From Pseudomonas sp. SST3 (GTDB taxonomy: Bacteria; Pseudomonadota; Gammaproteobacteria; Pseudomonadales; Pseudomonadaceae), in assembly GCF_003325755.1 (NCBI RefSeq), contig NZ_QORI02000008.1:164760-228759 (forward strand): DNA of 64,000 nucleotides, written 5' to 3'. Below the pieces are notes generated by a model, which worked only from the letters and a program-made list of their open reading frames with translations, searched no databases and had not been told where the DNA came from. A program made the position numbers and the translations under genes. Below, one piece after another: positions 1-10,976 of this stretch (the first letter of the stretch is position 1; every line of letters begins with the position of its first letter).

Positions 1-570
1 CAGCTCCGGCATCCACTGGCGCAGCCGCGCCAGCGCCAGTTGCAGCTGCACGCCGCGCTTGTTGCCCAGCAGCTCATGCCATTCGTCCACCACCAGCATG
101 CGCAGCCCGGCGAAGGCCTGGCGCGCGTCGGCGCGGGTCAGCAGCAAGGTCAGGCTCTCTGGCGTGGTGACCAGAGCGCTGGGCAGGCGTCGACCCTGAC
201 GCGCGCGTTCGGCACCGCTGGTGTCACCGGTCCGCAGGCCAATGCTCCAGTTGATGCCGAGATCGACCAGCGGGGCCTGCAGGGCACGGGCGGTGTCGGC
301 TGCCAGCGCACGCATGGGGGTGATCCAGAGGACCGTGAGCGGAGCGGGCTTGTCCGCCGCGGCGGGTTGCCGTGGGTCCGATGTGGGCGCCGCAAATTGG
401 TTCAATGCAGCTAGCCAGACGGCATAGGTCTTGCCGGAGCCGGTCGTGGCGTGCAACAGGCCGGACTCGCCGTCCGCTACGGCCTGCCAGACGTCACGTT
501 GAAACGGGAAGGGCGTCCACCCGCGCTCATCGAACCAGCGTTCGCCGATCGTGGCAGGCGACGTGCTCAT
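1..570 (-). CDS. Lhr-type DEXH-box DNA helicase, ligase-associated (3' end beyond window)
   Basis: Reading leftward from an ATG at 570, 190 codons stay open to the window edge, so only the N-terminal part of the protein is visible. It carries an SF2 helicase motif I (ATTGSGKT, about residue 41), motif Ia-like WITPMRALA and a DEXH box read as VDEWHE. This matches the Lhr-core family encoded beside an ATP-dependent ligase and an MBL exonuclease in pseudomonads; the known role is ATP-driven 3'-5' translocation and unwinding in DNA repair. The genes upstream in transcription order (lig, exo) are the expected partners. A metallophosphoesterase gene commonly completes this cluster and would lie beyond the left edge (inference). 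The start has only a weak AGG upstream. Confidence 0.88.
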   Translation of the reverse strand, partial: MSTSPATIGERWFDERGWTPFPFQRDVWQAVADGESGLLHATTGSGKTYAVWLAALNQFAAPTSDPRQPAAADKPAPLTVLWITPMRALAADTARALQAPLVDLGINWSIGLRTGDTSGAERARQGRRLPSALVTTPESLTLLLTRADARQAFAGLRMLVVDEWHELLGNKRGVQLQLALARLRQWMPEL

Positions 571-614
571 GCCTGACGCCGCGCCCGGTATGAGATCGGA
601 TCGTGGTGCTCTTC

Positions 615-778
615 GTAGGAGCGAGCTTGCTCGCGAAGCTGGAACTGCGCGTGGCAGCGGATCGCCAGCAAGTTGGCTCCTACAGGTGCGGCGGGCTTGT
701 GCTTTTCGTAGGAGTGAGCTTGCTCGCGATCAGGAGATACCGCGTGGCTATGGATCGCCAGTAAGGAGCTGGGAGTTC
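615..778. repeat. Cluster of REP palindromes in alternating orientation
   Basis: At least three copies of a pseudomonad REP element occur between lig and the helicase gene. They are at 615-636 (GTAGGAGCGAGCTTGCTCGC...), 661-683 (same element inverted, with GCCAGCAAGTTGGC as core) and 708-730. A fourth, degenerate copy lies near 753-778. Each can fold into a stem through the GCGAGC/GCTCGC core. Alternating orientation is typical of paired REP arrays mobilised by RAYT transposases; no RAYT gene is present here. Confidence 0.85.
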
Positions 779-814
779 CCTCGGCTCCGAGAGGAGGGTA
801 TTGCTGCGGCAAGG

Positions 815-2523
815 TCATCCAAGCAGTTCCTTCAGCGTCTCCAGCGTATCAGCCTCGTCCACTGGCTTGTCGTGACGCCAGCGCAGCATGCGCGGGAAGC
901 GCACGGCGATGCCGCTCTTGTGCCGGCTGCTGGCAGCGATGCCTTCGAAGCCGAGCTCGAATACCAAGGTAGGCGTCACGCTGCGCACCGGCCCGAACTT
1001 TTCCACGGTGGTCTTGCGCACGATGGCATCGACCTTGCGCATCTCCTCGTCGGTCAGGCCCGAATAGGCTTTGGCAAAGGGCACCAGCTTGCGCTCGGGA
1101 TCGCCCGGCTCGCCATCCCAGACGGCGAAGGTGAAGTCGGTATAAAGACTGGCGCGCCGACCATGGCCGCGTTGGGCGTAGATCAGCACAGCGTCAACGG
1201 AATAGGGATCAATCTTCCATTTCAACCAGACGCCGACGTCTTTGGTACGGCCCACCCCGTACTGCGCGGCCTGCGCCTTGATCATCATGCCCTCGACACC
1301 GAGCGCGCGCGAGGCTTCGCGCTGGCGCGCCAGCTCTTGCCAGTCACTACCCTGTACCAGCGGTGAGGTCATCAGCCGTGGGTTAGAGCACCGATCGACC
1401 ACAGCCTCGAGCTGTTGCCGGCGCTCGCGGTGCGGGCGCTGCCTCCAGTCGTCACCTTGCCATTCCAGCAGGTCGTAGGCGAGCACCGCGACGGGCGCGT
1501 CCTGCAGCACCTTTGCGGTGAGGTTCTTGCGGCCGATGCGTTGCTGCAACAGGGCGAACGGTTGCACCCCGAATCGCTCGGTTGCGGGCGTCGTATCGCC
1601 TTCTGGCGTTATGAACAGCCCATCTGACGGCGCGTCGGGCGCAGCTTTCCAGACCACAATTTCGCCGTCGATCACCGTGCCGTCCGGCAGGCAGCCAGCC
1701 AGTTCGCAAAGCTCCGGAAAGCGATCGCTGACCAGCTCTTCGCCACGCGACCAGATCCAGATTTGCTCGTCACGCTTGACCAGCTGGGCGCGGATACCGT
1801 CCCACTTCCACTCGACGAACCAGTTCTCCGGCGCGCCGAGCAAGGTGTCGAACTCTTCCACTGGTGTTTGCAACGAGTGCGCGAGGAAAAACGGGTAGGG
1901 CTGGCCGCCGCGCTGGGCATGTTCGTGTTCGGACTCATCGGCGATCAGCGCGAGATAGCGTTCGGCGCTGGGGCGATGGGACAGGTCGGTATAGCCCACC
2001 AGCCGCTGGGCCACGCGTTTGGGATCGAGCTCGACCAGCGAGGCGAGCGCGCGGGTGACCAGCAGTTTTGAAACGCCGACGCGAAAGGCGCCAGTGATCA
2101 GCTTGATACAGACCATCAGGCTGAGTCGATCCAGCTGCGCCCAAAGGGCCGGCAGGCGCTCCGCCAGTTCCGCCGGCGGCAGGCCACGCAGTGGCAGCAG
2201 TTTGTCCTGCATCCAAACGGCGAGCCCGTCGTTAGAGCTGTGCTCGGCTTCTGGGATCAGCAGGGAAACGGTTTCGGCGATGTCGCCAACAGCCTGATAG
2301 CTCTCCTCGAACAACCACTCCGGTAACCCCGAAGCCTGCACAGCGGTTTCGCGCAACACACGGGCCGGCACCAGCTGGCGGGGCCGGCGCCGCGAGAAAA
2401 ATAGACCGCCCAGGCCGCATCGGCGGGGTCGGCTTCGCGGAAATAGTCGCGCATGGCCGCGAGCTTGGCGTTGCTCGACGTGGTGGCATCGAGTCGGCTG
2501 TAGAGGGTGGCGAAGGCTTTCAT
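815..2523 (-). pseudogene. ATP-dependent DNA ligase of the exo-lig-lhr cluster, disrupted by a one-base deletion
   Basis: The protein seals nicks using ATP. The adenylation motif is seen as EWKWDGIR (KxDG lysine), followed downstream by EGMMIK and WLKWK nucleotidyltransferase motifs, and the C-terminus ends in LETLKELLG. The true N-terminus (MKAFATLYSRLDATTSSNAK) starts at 2523 but runs out of frame near the A-run at 2397-2401 (T-run on the coding strand). Adding one T joins WAVYF to SRRRPRQLVPAR and gives about 569 aa, a normal length for this family. The long open frame that continues upstream to 2683 is not the real N-terminus. It may be a genuine frameshift or a homopolymer error. The neighbours are exo (upstream) and the Lhr helicase (downstream). 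Confidence 0.87.
2397..2401 (-). other. Frameshift site in the ligase gene
   Basis: This is a run of five A (five T on the coding strand). The N-terminal frame reads AVYFSRGAG and leaves the family pattern. The next frame reads FSRRRPRQLVPAR and resumes it. One extra T restores a single uninterrupted gene. Confidence 0.82.
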
Positions 2524-2555
2524 GCAGCACCGCCGTCGTGCATTGGCGGGGCCGG

Positions 2556-2695
2556 ATCGCCAGCAAGCTGGCGCCTACGAGAGCGGTGTGGTGGTCTGTG
2601 TTGGTCAGGTATCCGTAGGCGCCAAGGGGACGGCCTGCTCGTTGACGATAATGGGAAATGTAGGATTGTCGGATCGCGAGCAAGCTCGCTCCTGC
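2556..2695. repeat. REP elements between exo and lig
   Basis: Two REP palindromes sit in the roughly 230-bp gap between exo and lig: 2556-2578 (ATCGCCAGCAAGCTGGCGCC...) and 2673-2695 (ATCGCGAGCAAGCTCGCTCC...). A degenerate third copy begins near 2615. They are the same family as the cluster at 615-778. Placed inside a presumed operon, they could modulate mRNA stability or partly terminate transcription (inference). Confidence 0.8.
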
Positions 2696-2752
2696 AAGAG
2701 CAGTGCGGTATGCCGTGGGTCTGCGAACGGGACTGAGCGGTGGAATGCCGGA

Positions 2753-3766
2753 TCATTCGGCCCCCTGAGCGGCATCGTCTTCTTCACCGTATTCGGTTTC
2801 AAAGGCCTGCGCATCGAGGCCGCGCATTTCGCGCAAATAGCGCACCAGCACCGCTACCGAGCCGTGGGTCACCATCACCCGTTCGGCGCCGGTCTGTTCG
2901 ATGGCCCAGAGCAGGCCGGGCCAGTCGGCATGGTCGGACAGCACGAAGCCGCGATCGACACCGCGCCGCCGTCGGGTGCCGCGCAGCATCATCCAGCCAC
3001 TGGCGAAGGCGTCGGCATAGTCGCCGAAACGACGCATCCAGGTGCTGCCACCGGCCGACGGCGGCGCAAGGATGATGGCCTGCTTCAAGAGAGGGTCGCT
3101 TTTCTTCAGGTCGCCGGCATAGACGGTGGGGGGCAAATAGATGCCACCCTCACGGTAAACCTTGTTCAACGGTTCCACCGCACCGTGGACCACGATCGTG
3201 CCGATGCTTTCGTCAAGCCCGTGCAAGATGCGCTGCGCTTTGCCGAAGGCATAGCAGAACAGCACGCTGGGGCGGCCTGCCGCAGCGTTAGCCCGCCACC
3301 AGTCGTTGATCTCTCGGAGTACCTCGGTTTGCGATGGCCACTTGTAGATCGGCAGGCCGAAGGTCGATTCGGTGATGAAGGTATGGCAGCGCACCGGCTC
3401 GAAGGGCGCGCAAGTGCCATCAGGCTCGACTTTGTAGTCGCCTGAAGCGACCCATACCTCGCCCTTATATTCGAGGCGCACCTGGGCCGAGCCCAGCACA
3501 TGTCCGGCGGGGTGGAAGCTCAAGCGGACGCCGTGATGTTCGACCGACTCGCCATAGGCTAGCGTTTGCAACGGCATGTCGGAGGCGATGCGTGAGCGCA
3601 GAATGCCTTCGCTGTCGCTGGAGGCCAGGTAATGACCCATGCCCCACCGCGCATGGTCGCCGTGGGCATGGGTGATGACGGCACGGTCGACCGGGCGCCA
3701 AGGATCGATGTAGAAATCCCCGGGCGGGCAGTAGAGGCCTTCGGGGCGAGCGACGACAAGGTCCAT
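2753..3766 (-). CDS. MBL-fold exonuclease, ligase-associated DNA repair
   Basis: This is a metallo-beta-lactamase/beta-CASP-like nuclease of the exo component found with Lhr and ATP-dependent ligase. The zinc motif HAHGDHARWG lies near residue 35; further metal ligands are in FHPAGHVLGSAQ and SGDYKVEPDG, followed by TESTFGLP and LSDHADWPGL. I place the start at MDLVVARPEGLYCPPG (3766), giving 337 aa. The upstream in-frame extension to 3856 runs through repeat DNA and lacks family similarity. The gene is transcribed toward lig and lhr. The family is known to degrade DNA ends; the exact in vivo pathway is not settled. Confidence 0.9.
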   Translation of the reverse strand: MDLVVARPEGLYCPPGDFYIDPWRPVDRAVITHAHGDHARWGMGHYLASSDSEGILRSRIASDMPLQTLAYGESVEHHGVRLSFHPAGHVLGSAQVRLEYKGEVWVASGDYKVEPDGTCAPFEPVRCHTFITESTFGLPIYKWPSQTEVLREINDWWRANAAAGRPSVLFCYAFGKAQRILHGLDESIGTIVVHGAVEPLNKVYREGGIYLPPTVYAGDLKKSDPLLKQAIILAPPSAGGSTWMRRFGDYADAFASGWMMLRGTRRRRGVDRGFVLSDHADWPGLLWAIEQTGAERVMVTHGSVAVLVRYLREMRGLDAQAFETEYGEEDDAAQGAE

Positions 3767-3961
3767 TACATACAGGCACTTTGAGGGCTTGTAGCGTTGG
3801 AGCCCGGCGTAGCGCTGCGAGTTCGCTTGGGGTGACGCTGGTGGGCTAAAGCCCACGCTACGGCGGCGTGCGCACCAAGCTTCAGCGTTACCGTATGGAC
3901 GGCGATGGGTAGGGTGGGCCGGGCGGCGTTCCGCTTCAGCCCACCGCCTGGATACGGGCGA
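3767..3961. repeat. Palindromic intergenic repeats (GTGGGC/GCCCAC type)
   Basis: The stretch contains a perfect hairpin GTGGGCTAAAGCCCAC at 3841-3856. A second element of the same type at 3909-3945 begins GTAGGGTGGGC and ends GCCCACC. These belong to a different repeat family from the REPs at 615-778. No coding sequence is evident here once the frame of the upstream gene is corrected. Confidence 0.65.
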
Positions 3962-4524
3962 TCATTCCTGCAGTTTGATATGCGAGGTATCTGGCACGGG
4001 CGCATCGCTGGCGCGGCGCCGTTCAGCCAGATCGCTGCCGACCGGCGCCAAGCTGAATTGCGACAGGTCGACGGCCGGCGGTTGCGCTGCTGGGCGAGCG
4101 TCCTGCAGGTCGCGCCCACGGGCGCGATGCCAAAATCTGGCGCCTCGACATCGACGAAGGCGGCCATGTACTCGTCGCGGGGGGGTACCTTAAGCGGCTG
4201 CGGCGATGACCCAGAGCCGGAAGCAGCCGATGGCTGCGGTGCGGCGGCAGGCGCTTCGTCAGGTGGCGGGGCAAGGACGATCTCCTCGACCTCCACCGGC
4301 ATCGGCCGGACCTCGGCGACTGCACCTGCACGGGCCATGGCCTGGCGGTATTTCTCGACACTGGCGTGGTCGAGGTCCTGCTTGATCACGATGCGGCGGC
4401 CGGAAAACAGCGCGGCAATCCGCTTGGCATCGGCCTGAAATAGCCGGGCCAGGTTGGCCTCGACCTGCTCCAGGGTGGCGCCAGGCGCGAGCTCGCCGGA
4501 GAAAGCGATTTCGTAGCGACTCAT
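3962..4524 (-). pseudogene. Conserved hypothetical protein, one-base frameshift near the 3' end
   Basis: The N-terminus MSRYEIAFSGELAPGATLEQ... LFQADAKRIAALFSGRRIVIK resembles a small conserved pseudomonad protein: a substrate-like N-terminal domain, a proline/alanine-rich linker (residues about 80-115), and a C-terminal PDFGIAPVGA repeat. The annotatable frame breaks near 4110-4113. Adding one base after PVGA continues as DLQDARPAAQPPAVDLSQ, then FSLAPVGSDL (a second copy of the xFGIAPVG-type motif), and stops at 3962, giving about 187 aa. Without the correction the frame runs falsely to 3766 into the exo start. GAGGAAC precedes the ATG. Function unknown; it may form part of the exo-lig-lhr transcription unit. 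Confidence 0.78.
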
Positions 4525-4692
4525 GAAGGGGTTCCTCGTTTGGCGAAGCCTTTGCCGCAGATACTAGCCGTTCCTGCGTTGTCTCGGACAAGGCGCCACG
4601 GCTATACGCGGGGAAATTGAATGAAATGAGGCGGGGCTGGCAAAACCACCGCTGTGCTCTTGCCTTCGCTCACTTCGCGCCCCGTACATAGC

Positions 4693-7023
<2,331 letters not shown>

Positions 7024-7041
7024 ATGCGCGGTGCTCCGTCG

Positions 7042-7341
7042 TCAGAAGGGCTCGCTCAGCCAGCCGAGGCTATGCTGAGCGAGGTCGCTGAATCTGCCGG
7101 GTTCGACGCTATTGCCATTCGCCGGGCTGAAATAGAGGGCAGGTTCGCTGTGCGGTGATTGCAGCCGCTGCGATCCGTTCAGGCGCACTGCATCCGGCGC
7201 CCGATCGCCAGGCACCGACTGCCTGGCCGGCGGCGACGAAGCCTGACGAAAGGGGACCCTTTTCGCCCGATACAGCTGCTCTGCCAGTGCTGCTGGCGAT
7301 ACCAGCAGCGACAGCAGGGCGAAACGGGACAACCACTGCAT
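7042..7341 (-). CDS. Small exported protein, possibly a truncated CsiV-like protein
   Basis: 99 aa with a clear signal peptide (MQWLSRFALLSLLVSPAALA, cleavage after residue 20). The mature part begins EQLYRAKRVPFRQ. It lies between mfd and the SNF2 helicase with a good AAGGA site upstream of the ATG. In other pseudomonads a CsiV-family envelope protein of more than 200 aa sits beside mfd and begins with a similar (E)LYxVxxxxFRQ stretch, so this could be a shortened relative. That comparison is from memory and weak. Function unknown. Confidence 0.6.
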   Translation of the reverse strand: MQWLSRFALLSLLVSPAALAEQLYRAKRVPFRQASSPPARQSVPGDRAPDAVRLNGSQRLQSPHSEPALYFSPANGNSVEPGRFSDLAQHSLGWLSEPF

Positions 7342-7372
7342 ACGCTTCCTTAATTTCCTTGCGCGTCTTCGA

Positions 7373-10300
7373 TTACTTTGAACCGGCCGCGAGCCGCTCC
7401 AATAGAGCTTCCAAGGTGTTGAAGCGTTCCTCCGCCCGTTCCATGGGTACCTGAAATTTGAACACCGTAGCGCCTTCGAACTTGTAGCGGTTGGGCTGGC
7501 TCTGGATCAGCTTGATCAGCGTCATCGGATCGACGCTGGTGTCGGCGGCGAACTCGATGCGTCCGCCTTGCGGGCCGGCATCGATCTTGGTGATGCCCAG
7601 GCTCGATGCCTGCAGCTTGAGCAGCGTCAGCCTGACCAGATGCTTGGTCGGCTCCGGCAGCAGGCCGAAGCGGTCGATCATCTCCACCTGCAGTTCGCGC
7701 AGACCGTTCTCGTCAGCGGCGTTAGCGATGCGCTTGTAAAGGATCAGCCGCGCATGGACGTCCGGCAGGTAGTCCTCGGGGATCAGTGCCGGTACGCGCA
7801 GGTTGATTTCCGGGCCGCCGCCTAGCGGCTGGTCGAGGTTCGGCTGCTCGCCTTTCCGGATCGCCTTGACCGCACGCTCGAGCATTTCCATATAAAGGGT
7901 GAAACCGACGGCCTGGATCTGTCCACTCTGGCCGTCACCCAGCAGCTCGCCGGCCCCGCGAATTTCGAGATCATGGGTGGCGAGCACGAACCCGGCACCC
8001 AGATCCTGCGCGTTGGCGATGGCTTCCAGGCGCTTTTCGGCGTCTGGGGTCATGGCCTTGCGTGGCGGGGTCAGCAAATAGGCGTAGGCCTGGTGGTGGC
8101 TACGCCCGACGCGTCCGCGCAGCTGGTGCAGCTGAGCCAGGCCGAACTTGTCGGCGCGCTCGATGATGATGGTGTTCGCGCTGGGCACGTCGATACCGGT
8201 TTCGATGATGGTCGAGGCGATCAGCACGTTGAAGCGCTTGTGATAGAAGTCCCCCATCACCTGTTCCAGCTCGCGCTCTCGCATCTGTCCATGGCCGACA
8301 CCAATCCGTGCTTCGGGCACCAGCTCGGCGAGGTCGGCGGCGCACTTCTCGATGGTCTTGACGTCGTTGTGCAGGTAGTAGACCTGGCCGCCGCGCAGCA
8401 GCTCACGCAACAGGGCTTCCTTGATGACCGAGTTCTGCTGCTCCATCACGAAGGTGCGCACCGACAGCCGACGCGCCGGCGGTGTAGCGATGATCGACAG
8501 ATCGCGCATGCCGGCGACCGCCATGTTAAGCGTCCGCGGAATTGGCGTGGCGGTAAGCGTGAGGATATCCACCTCGCTGCGCAGGGCCTTTAGCTGCTCC
8601 TTCTGGCGCACGCCGAAACGGTGTTCCTCGTCGATGATGACCAAGCCCAGGTTGGTGAACTTCACGTCATCCTGCAGCAGCTTGTGGGTGCCGATGAGAA
8701 TGTCCACTTTACCTTCAGCCAGCTGATCCACGGCTGCCTGGATTTCCTTGGCGGACTTGAATCGGCTCATCACTTCGACCCGCACCGGCCAATCGGCGAA
8801 GCGGTCGCGAAAGCTGTTGTAATGCTGCTGCGCGAGCAGGGTGGTCGGCACCAGAACCGCGACCTGGCGTCCGCTGTGAACCGCGATGAAAGCGGCGCGC
8901 ATGGCTACCTCGGTCTTGCCGAAGCCGACGTCACCGCAGATCAGACGGTCCATCGGTTTGGGCGCTAGCATGTCGCTGCGCACGGCTTCGATGGCGGCTT
9001 GCTGGTCCGGCGTTTCCTCGAACGGGAAGCCGGCGCTGAAGGTTTCGTAATCGAGCTGGGGATCCTCGAAGGCATAGCCCTCGCGCGCGGCGCGACGGGC
9101 GTATATGTCGAGCAGCTCCGCGGCGACGTCGCGCACTTGTTCGGCGGCCTTGCGCTTGGCCTTCTGCCAGGTTTCCGAACCCAGCCGGTGCAACGGTGCC
9201 AGGGCATCGTCGCTGCCGGTATAGCGCGCGATCAGGTGCAGGCTGGCCACCGGCACATAGAGCTTGGCTTCCTCAGCGTACTGCAGCTGGAGGAATTCGG
9301 CAGCCTGGCCTTCGATTTCCAGCGTGACCAGCCCTTGATAGCGACCGACGCCATGGTCGATGTGCACCACCGGCGCGCCTTCGCGCAGCTCGGTAAGGTT
9401 TTTGATGACGTTCTCGCCAGCGTCGCGACTCTTCTCACGGCGCCGACGTTGCATGATTCGCTGGCCGAACAACGGGCTCTCAGCGATCAACGCCAGGGCC
9501 GGGTCTTGAAGCAGGAGTCCGTCATCCAGCGGGGCGATAGCGATCGCCAGGCGCTCCTGGCTCTCGACGAACTGCGGCCAGCCAGCCACTTCCTGCGGAC
9601 GCAACTTCAACCGTGCCAGCAGTTCCAGCAGCACTTCGCGACGCCCGGCGGACTCAGCGGTAAAGAGCACGCGGCCAGGGAATTCATCGAGGAAACGCCG
9701 CAACGCACCCAGCGGCTCGCTGGCCTTGGCGTCTATCGCCAGTTCGGGAAAGCGGCTGGCGGGAAATCTTTCACGGCCGATACCGGTTTCCACGTCATCC
9801 TGGCTAGCCACTACGCGTGGCCAGGATTTTAGATGAGCGAAGCAATCTTCCACCGGCATGAACAGCTCGGCGGGCGGCAGCAGCGGCCGCTCGGGATCGA
9901 CGCGACGCTCCTCGTAACGGTTGCGCACGTCTTTCCAGAAATGCTCAGCAGCCTGCTCGATTCCCGGCAGTGAGAACACCTGGGTGTCCTCTGGGAGGTA
10001 ATCGAACAGCGTTGCTGTCTCGTCAAAAAACAGCGGCAGGTAATACTCGATGCCCGCCGGCGTGATGCCGGTGGACAGGTCCTGGTAGACCGGGCAGCGA
10101 CGGAAGTCCACATCGAAGCGCTCACGGAAGCGAGCGCGAAAGCCGGTGACCGACTCCTTTTTCAGGGGAAATTCACGGGCTGGCAGCAGGCGGATCGACT
10201 CTACCTTGTCGATCGATCGCTGATTCTCTGGATCGAAGGTGCGCAGCGTTTCGATCTCGTCGTCGAACAGATCGATGCGGTAGGGCAGGGCGCTGCCCAT

Positions 10301-10819
10301 GGGAAACAGATCGGTCAGCGCGCCACGCACGGCGAATTCGCCGTGTTCGTAAACAGTATCGACGCAGCGGTAACCGGCCGCCTCCAGACGCAGGCGCATC
10401 TGCTCGACATCGAGCTTTTGGCCGATATCCAGCACCAGGCTGGAGCCGAGCAGGAAACGCTTGGGTGCGAGCCTGTGTAGCGCCGTGGTGATAGGAACTA
10501 CCAGTACGCCGTGGGTCAGCTCAGGAAGCTGATAGAGCGCCGCGATGCGCTGAGAGATGATGTCCTGGTGCGGCGAAAAAACGTCATAGGGCAGCGTCTC
10601 CCAGTCGGGAAAGTGCAGGACCGGCAGCGTCGGCGCGAAAAACGCGAGCTCTTCCTGCAGGCGCTCGGCGCTCTGGCTGTCAGCCGTGAGAAGAAGGGTG
10701 AATCGGTCTGCGTTGCTGGCTGCTTCGGCGATAGCCAGGCTCAGCGCGGCTCCAGGAAGGTTGCCCCAGGTTTGCTTGCCGCTGGCGGCAGGCATGGGCG
10801 GAAGGCGCAATACGGACAC
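7373..10819 (-). CDS. mfd: Transcription-repair coupling factor Mfd
   Basis: 1148 aa, the usual length. Mfd displaces RNA polymerase stalled at DNA lesions and recruits UvrA. The N-terminal UvrB-like module is followed by the RNA-polymerase-interacting region (HIDHGVGRYQGL near residue 480). The RecG-like translocase has Walker A GDVGFGKT (about residue 625) and the DEEH box IDEEHRFGV, plus TATPIPRTLNMA and IIETGIDVPSANT. The C-terminal TRCF domain contains INLRVPALIPEDYLPD. A promoter candidate (CTGACA-N18-TACAAT, minus strand) lies at 10858-10887. The gene diverges from gap. Confidence 0.97.
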   Translation of the reverse strand: MSVLRLPPMPAASGKQTWGNLPGAALSLAIAEAASNADRFTLLLTADSQSAERLQEELAFFAPTLPVLHFPDWETLPYDVFSPHQDIISQRIAALYQLPELTHGVLVVPITTALHRLAPKRFLLGSSLVLDIGQKLDVEQMRLRLEAAGYRCVDTVYEHGEFAVRGALTDLFPMGSALPYRIDLFDDEIETLRTFDPENQRSIDKVESIRLLPAREFPLKKESVTGFRARFRERFDVDFRRCPVYQDLSTGITPAGIEYYLPLFFDETATLFDYLPEDTQVFSLPGIEQAAEHFWKDVRNRYEERRVDPERPLLPPAELFMPVEDCFAHLKSWPRVVASQDDVETGIGRERFPASRFPELAIDAKASEPLGALRRFLDEFPGRVLFTAESAGRREVLLELLARLKLRPQEVAGWPQFVESQERLAIAIAPLDDGLLLQDPALALIAESPLFGQRIMQRRRREKSRDAGENVIKNLTELREGAPVVHIDHGVGRYQGLVTLEIEGQAAEFLQLQYAEEAKLYVPVASLHLIARYTGSDDALAPLHRLGSETWQKAKRKAAEQVRDVAAELLDIYARRAAREGYAFEDPQLDYETFSAGFPFEETPDQQAAIEAVRSDMLAPKPMDRLICGDVGFGKTEVAMRAAFIAVHSGRQVAVLVPTTLLAQQHYNSFRDRFADWPVRVEVMSRFKSAKEIQAAVDQLAEGKVDILIGTHKLLQDDVKFTNLGLVIIDEEHRFGVRQKEQLKALRSEVDILTLTATPIPRTLNMAVAGMRDLSIIATPPARRLSVRTFVMEQQNSVIKEALLRELLRGGQVYYLHNDVKTIEKCAADLAELVPEARIGVGHGQMRERELEQVMGDFYHKRFNVLIASTIIETGIDVPSANTIIIERADKFGLAQLHQLRGRVGRSHHQAYAYLLTPPRKAMTPDAEKRLEAIANAQDLGAGFVLATHDLEIRGAGELLGDGQSGQIQAVGFTLYMEMLERAVKAIRKGEQPNLDQPLGGGPEINLRVPALIPEDYLPDVHARLILYKRIANAADENGLRELQVEMIDRFGLLPEPTKHLVRLTLLKLQASSLGITKIDAGPQGGRIEFAADTSVDPMTLIKLIQSQPNRYKFEGATVFKFQVPMERAEERFNTLEALLERLAAGSK

Positions 10820-10857
10820 GAGTGGGCGTGGCTCCGGTCGAAAAATGGACCGCCCGG

Positions 10858-10887
10858 ATTGTAACTATCCGCGCGGGACGCTGTCAG
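10858..10887 (-). promoter_or_regulatory. Candidate sigma70 promoter for mfd
   Basis: On the minus strand CTGACA (10882-10887) and TACAAT (10858-10863) are spaced 18 nt, giving a leader of about 30 nt before the mfd ATG. It is predicted from sequence match only. Confidence 0.5.
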
Positions 10888-10904
10888 TGTTTCCGCTGCA
10901 CAGA

Positions 10905-10933
10905 TTGCCGGCGCTAGGGTGCCCCGGCATAAT
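10905..10933 (+). promoter_or_regulatory. Candidate sigma70 promoter for gap
   Basis: TTGCCG (10905-10910) and CATAAT (10928-10933) are separated by exactly 17 nt, about 40 nt upstream of the gap GTG. It lies back to back with the mfd promoter. Confidence 0.6.
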
Positions 10934-10976
10934 GTAGCCACTTTTCTCAGCCCCTACATGTTGGAAGGAACTGCCC

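Noticed and set aside
615..730. Insertion sequence remnant
   Set aside because: The repeats are REP palindromes; no transposase fragment or target duplication was seen.
2524..2683. N-terminal extension of the ligase frame up to 2683
   Set aside because: It runs through REP DNA and out-of-frame sequence; the true N-terminus starts at 2523 in the neighbouring frame.
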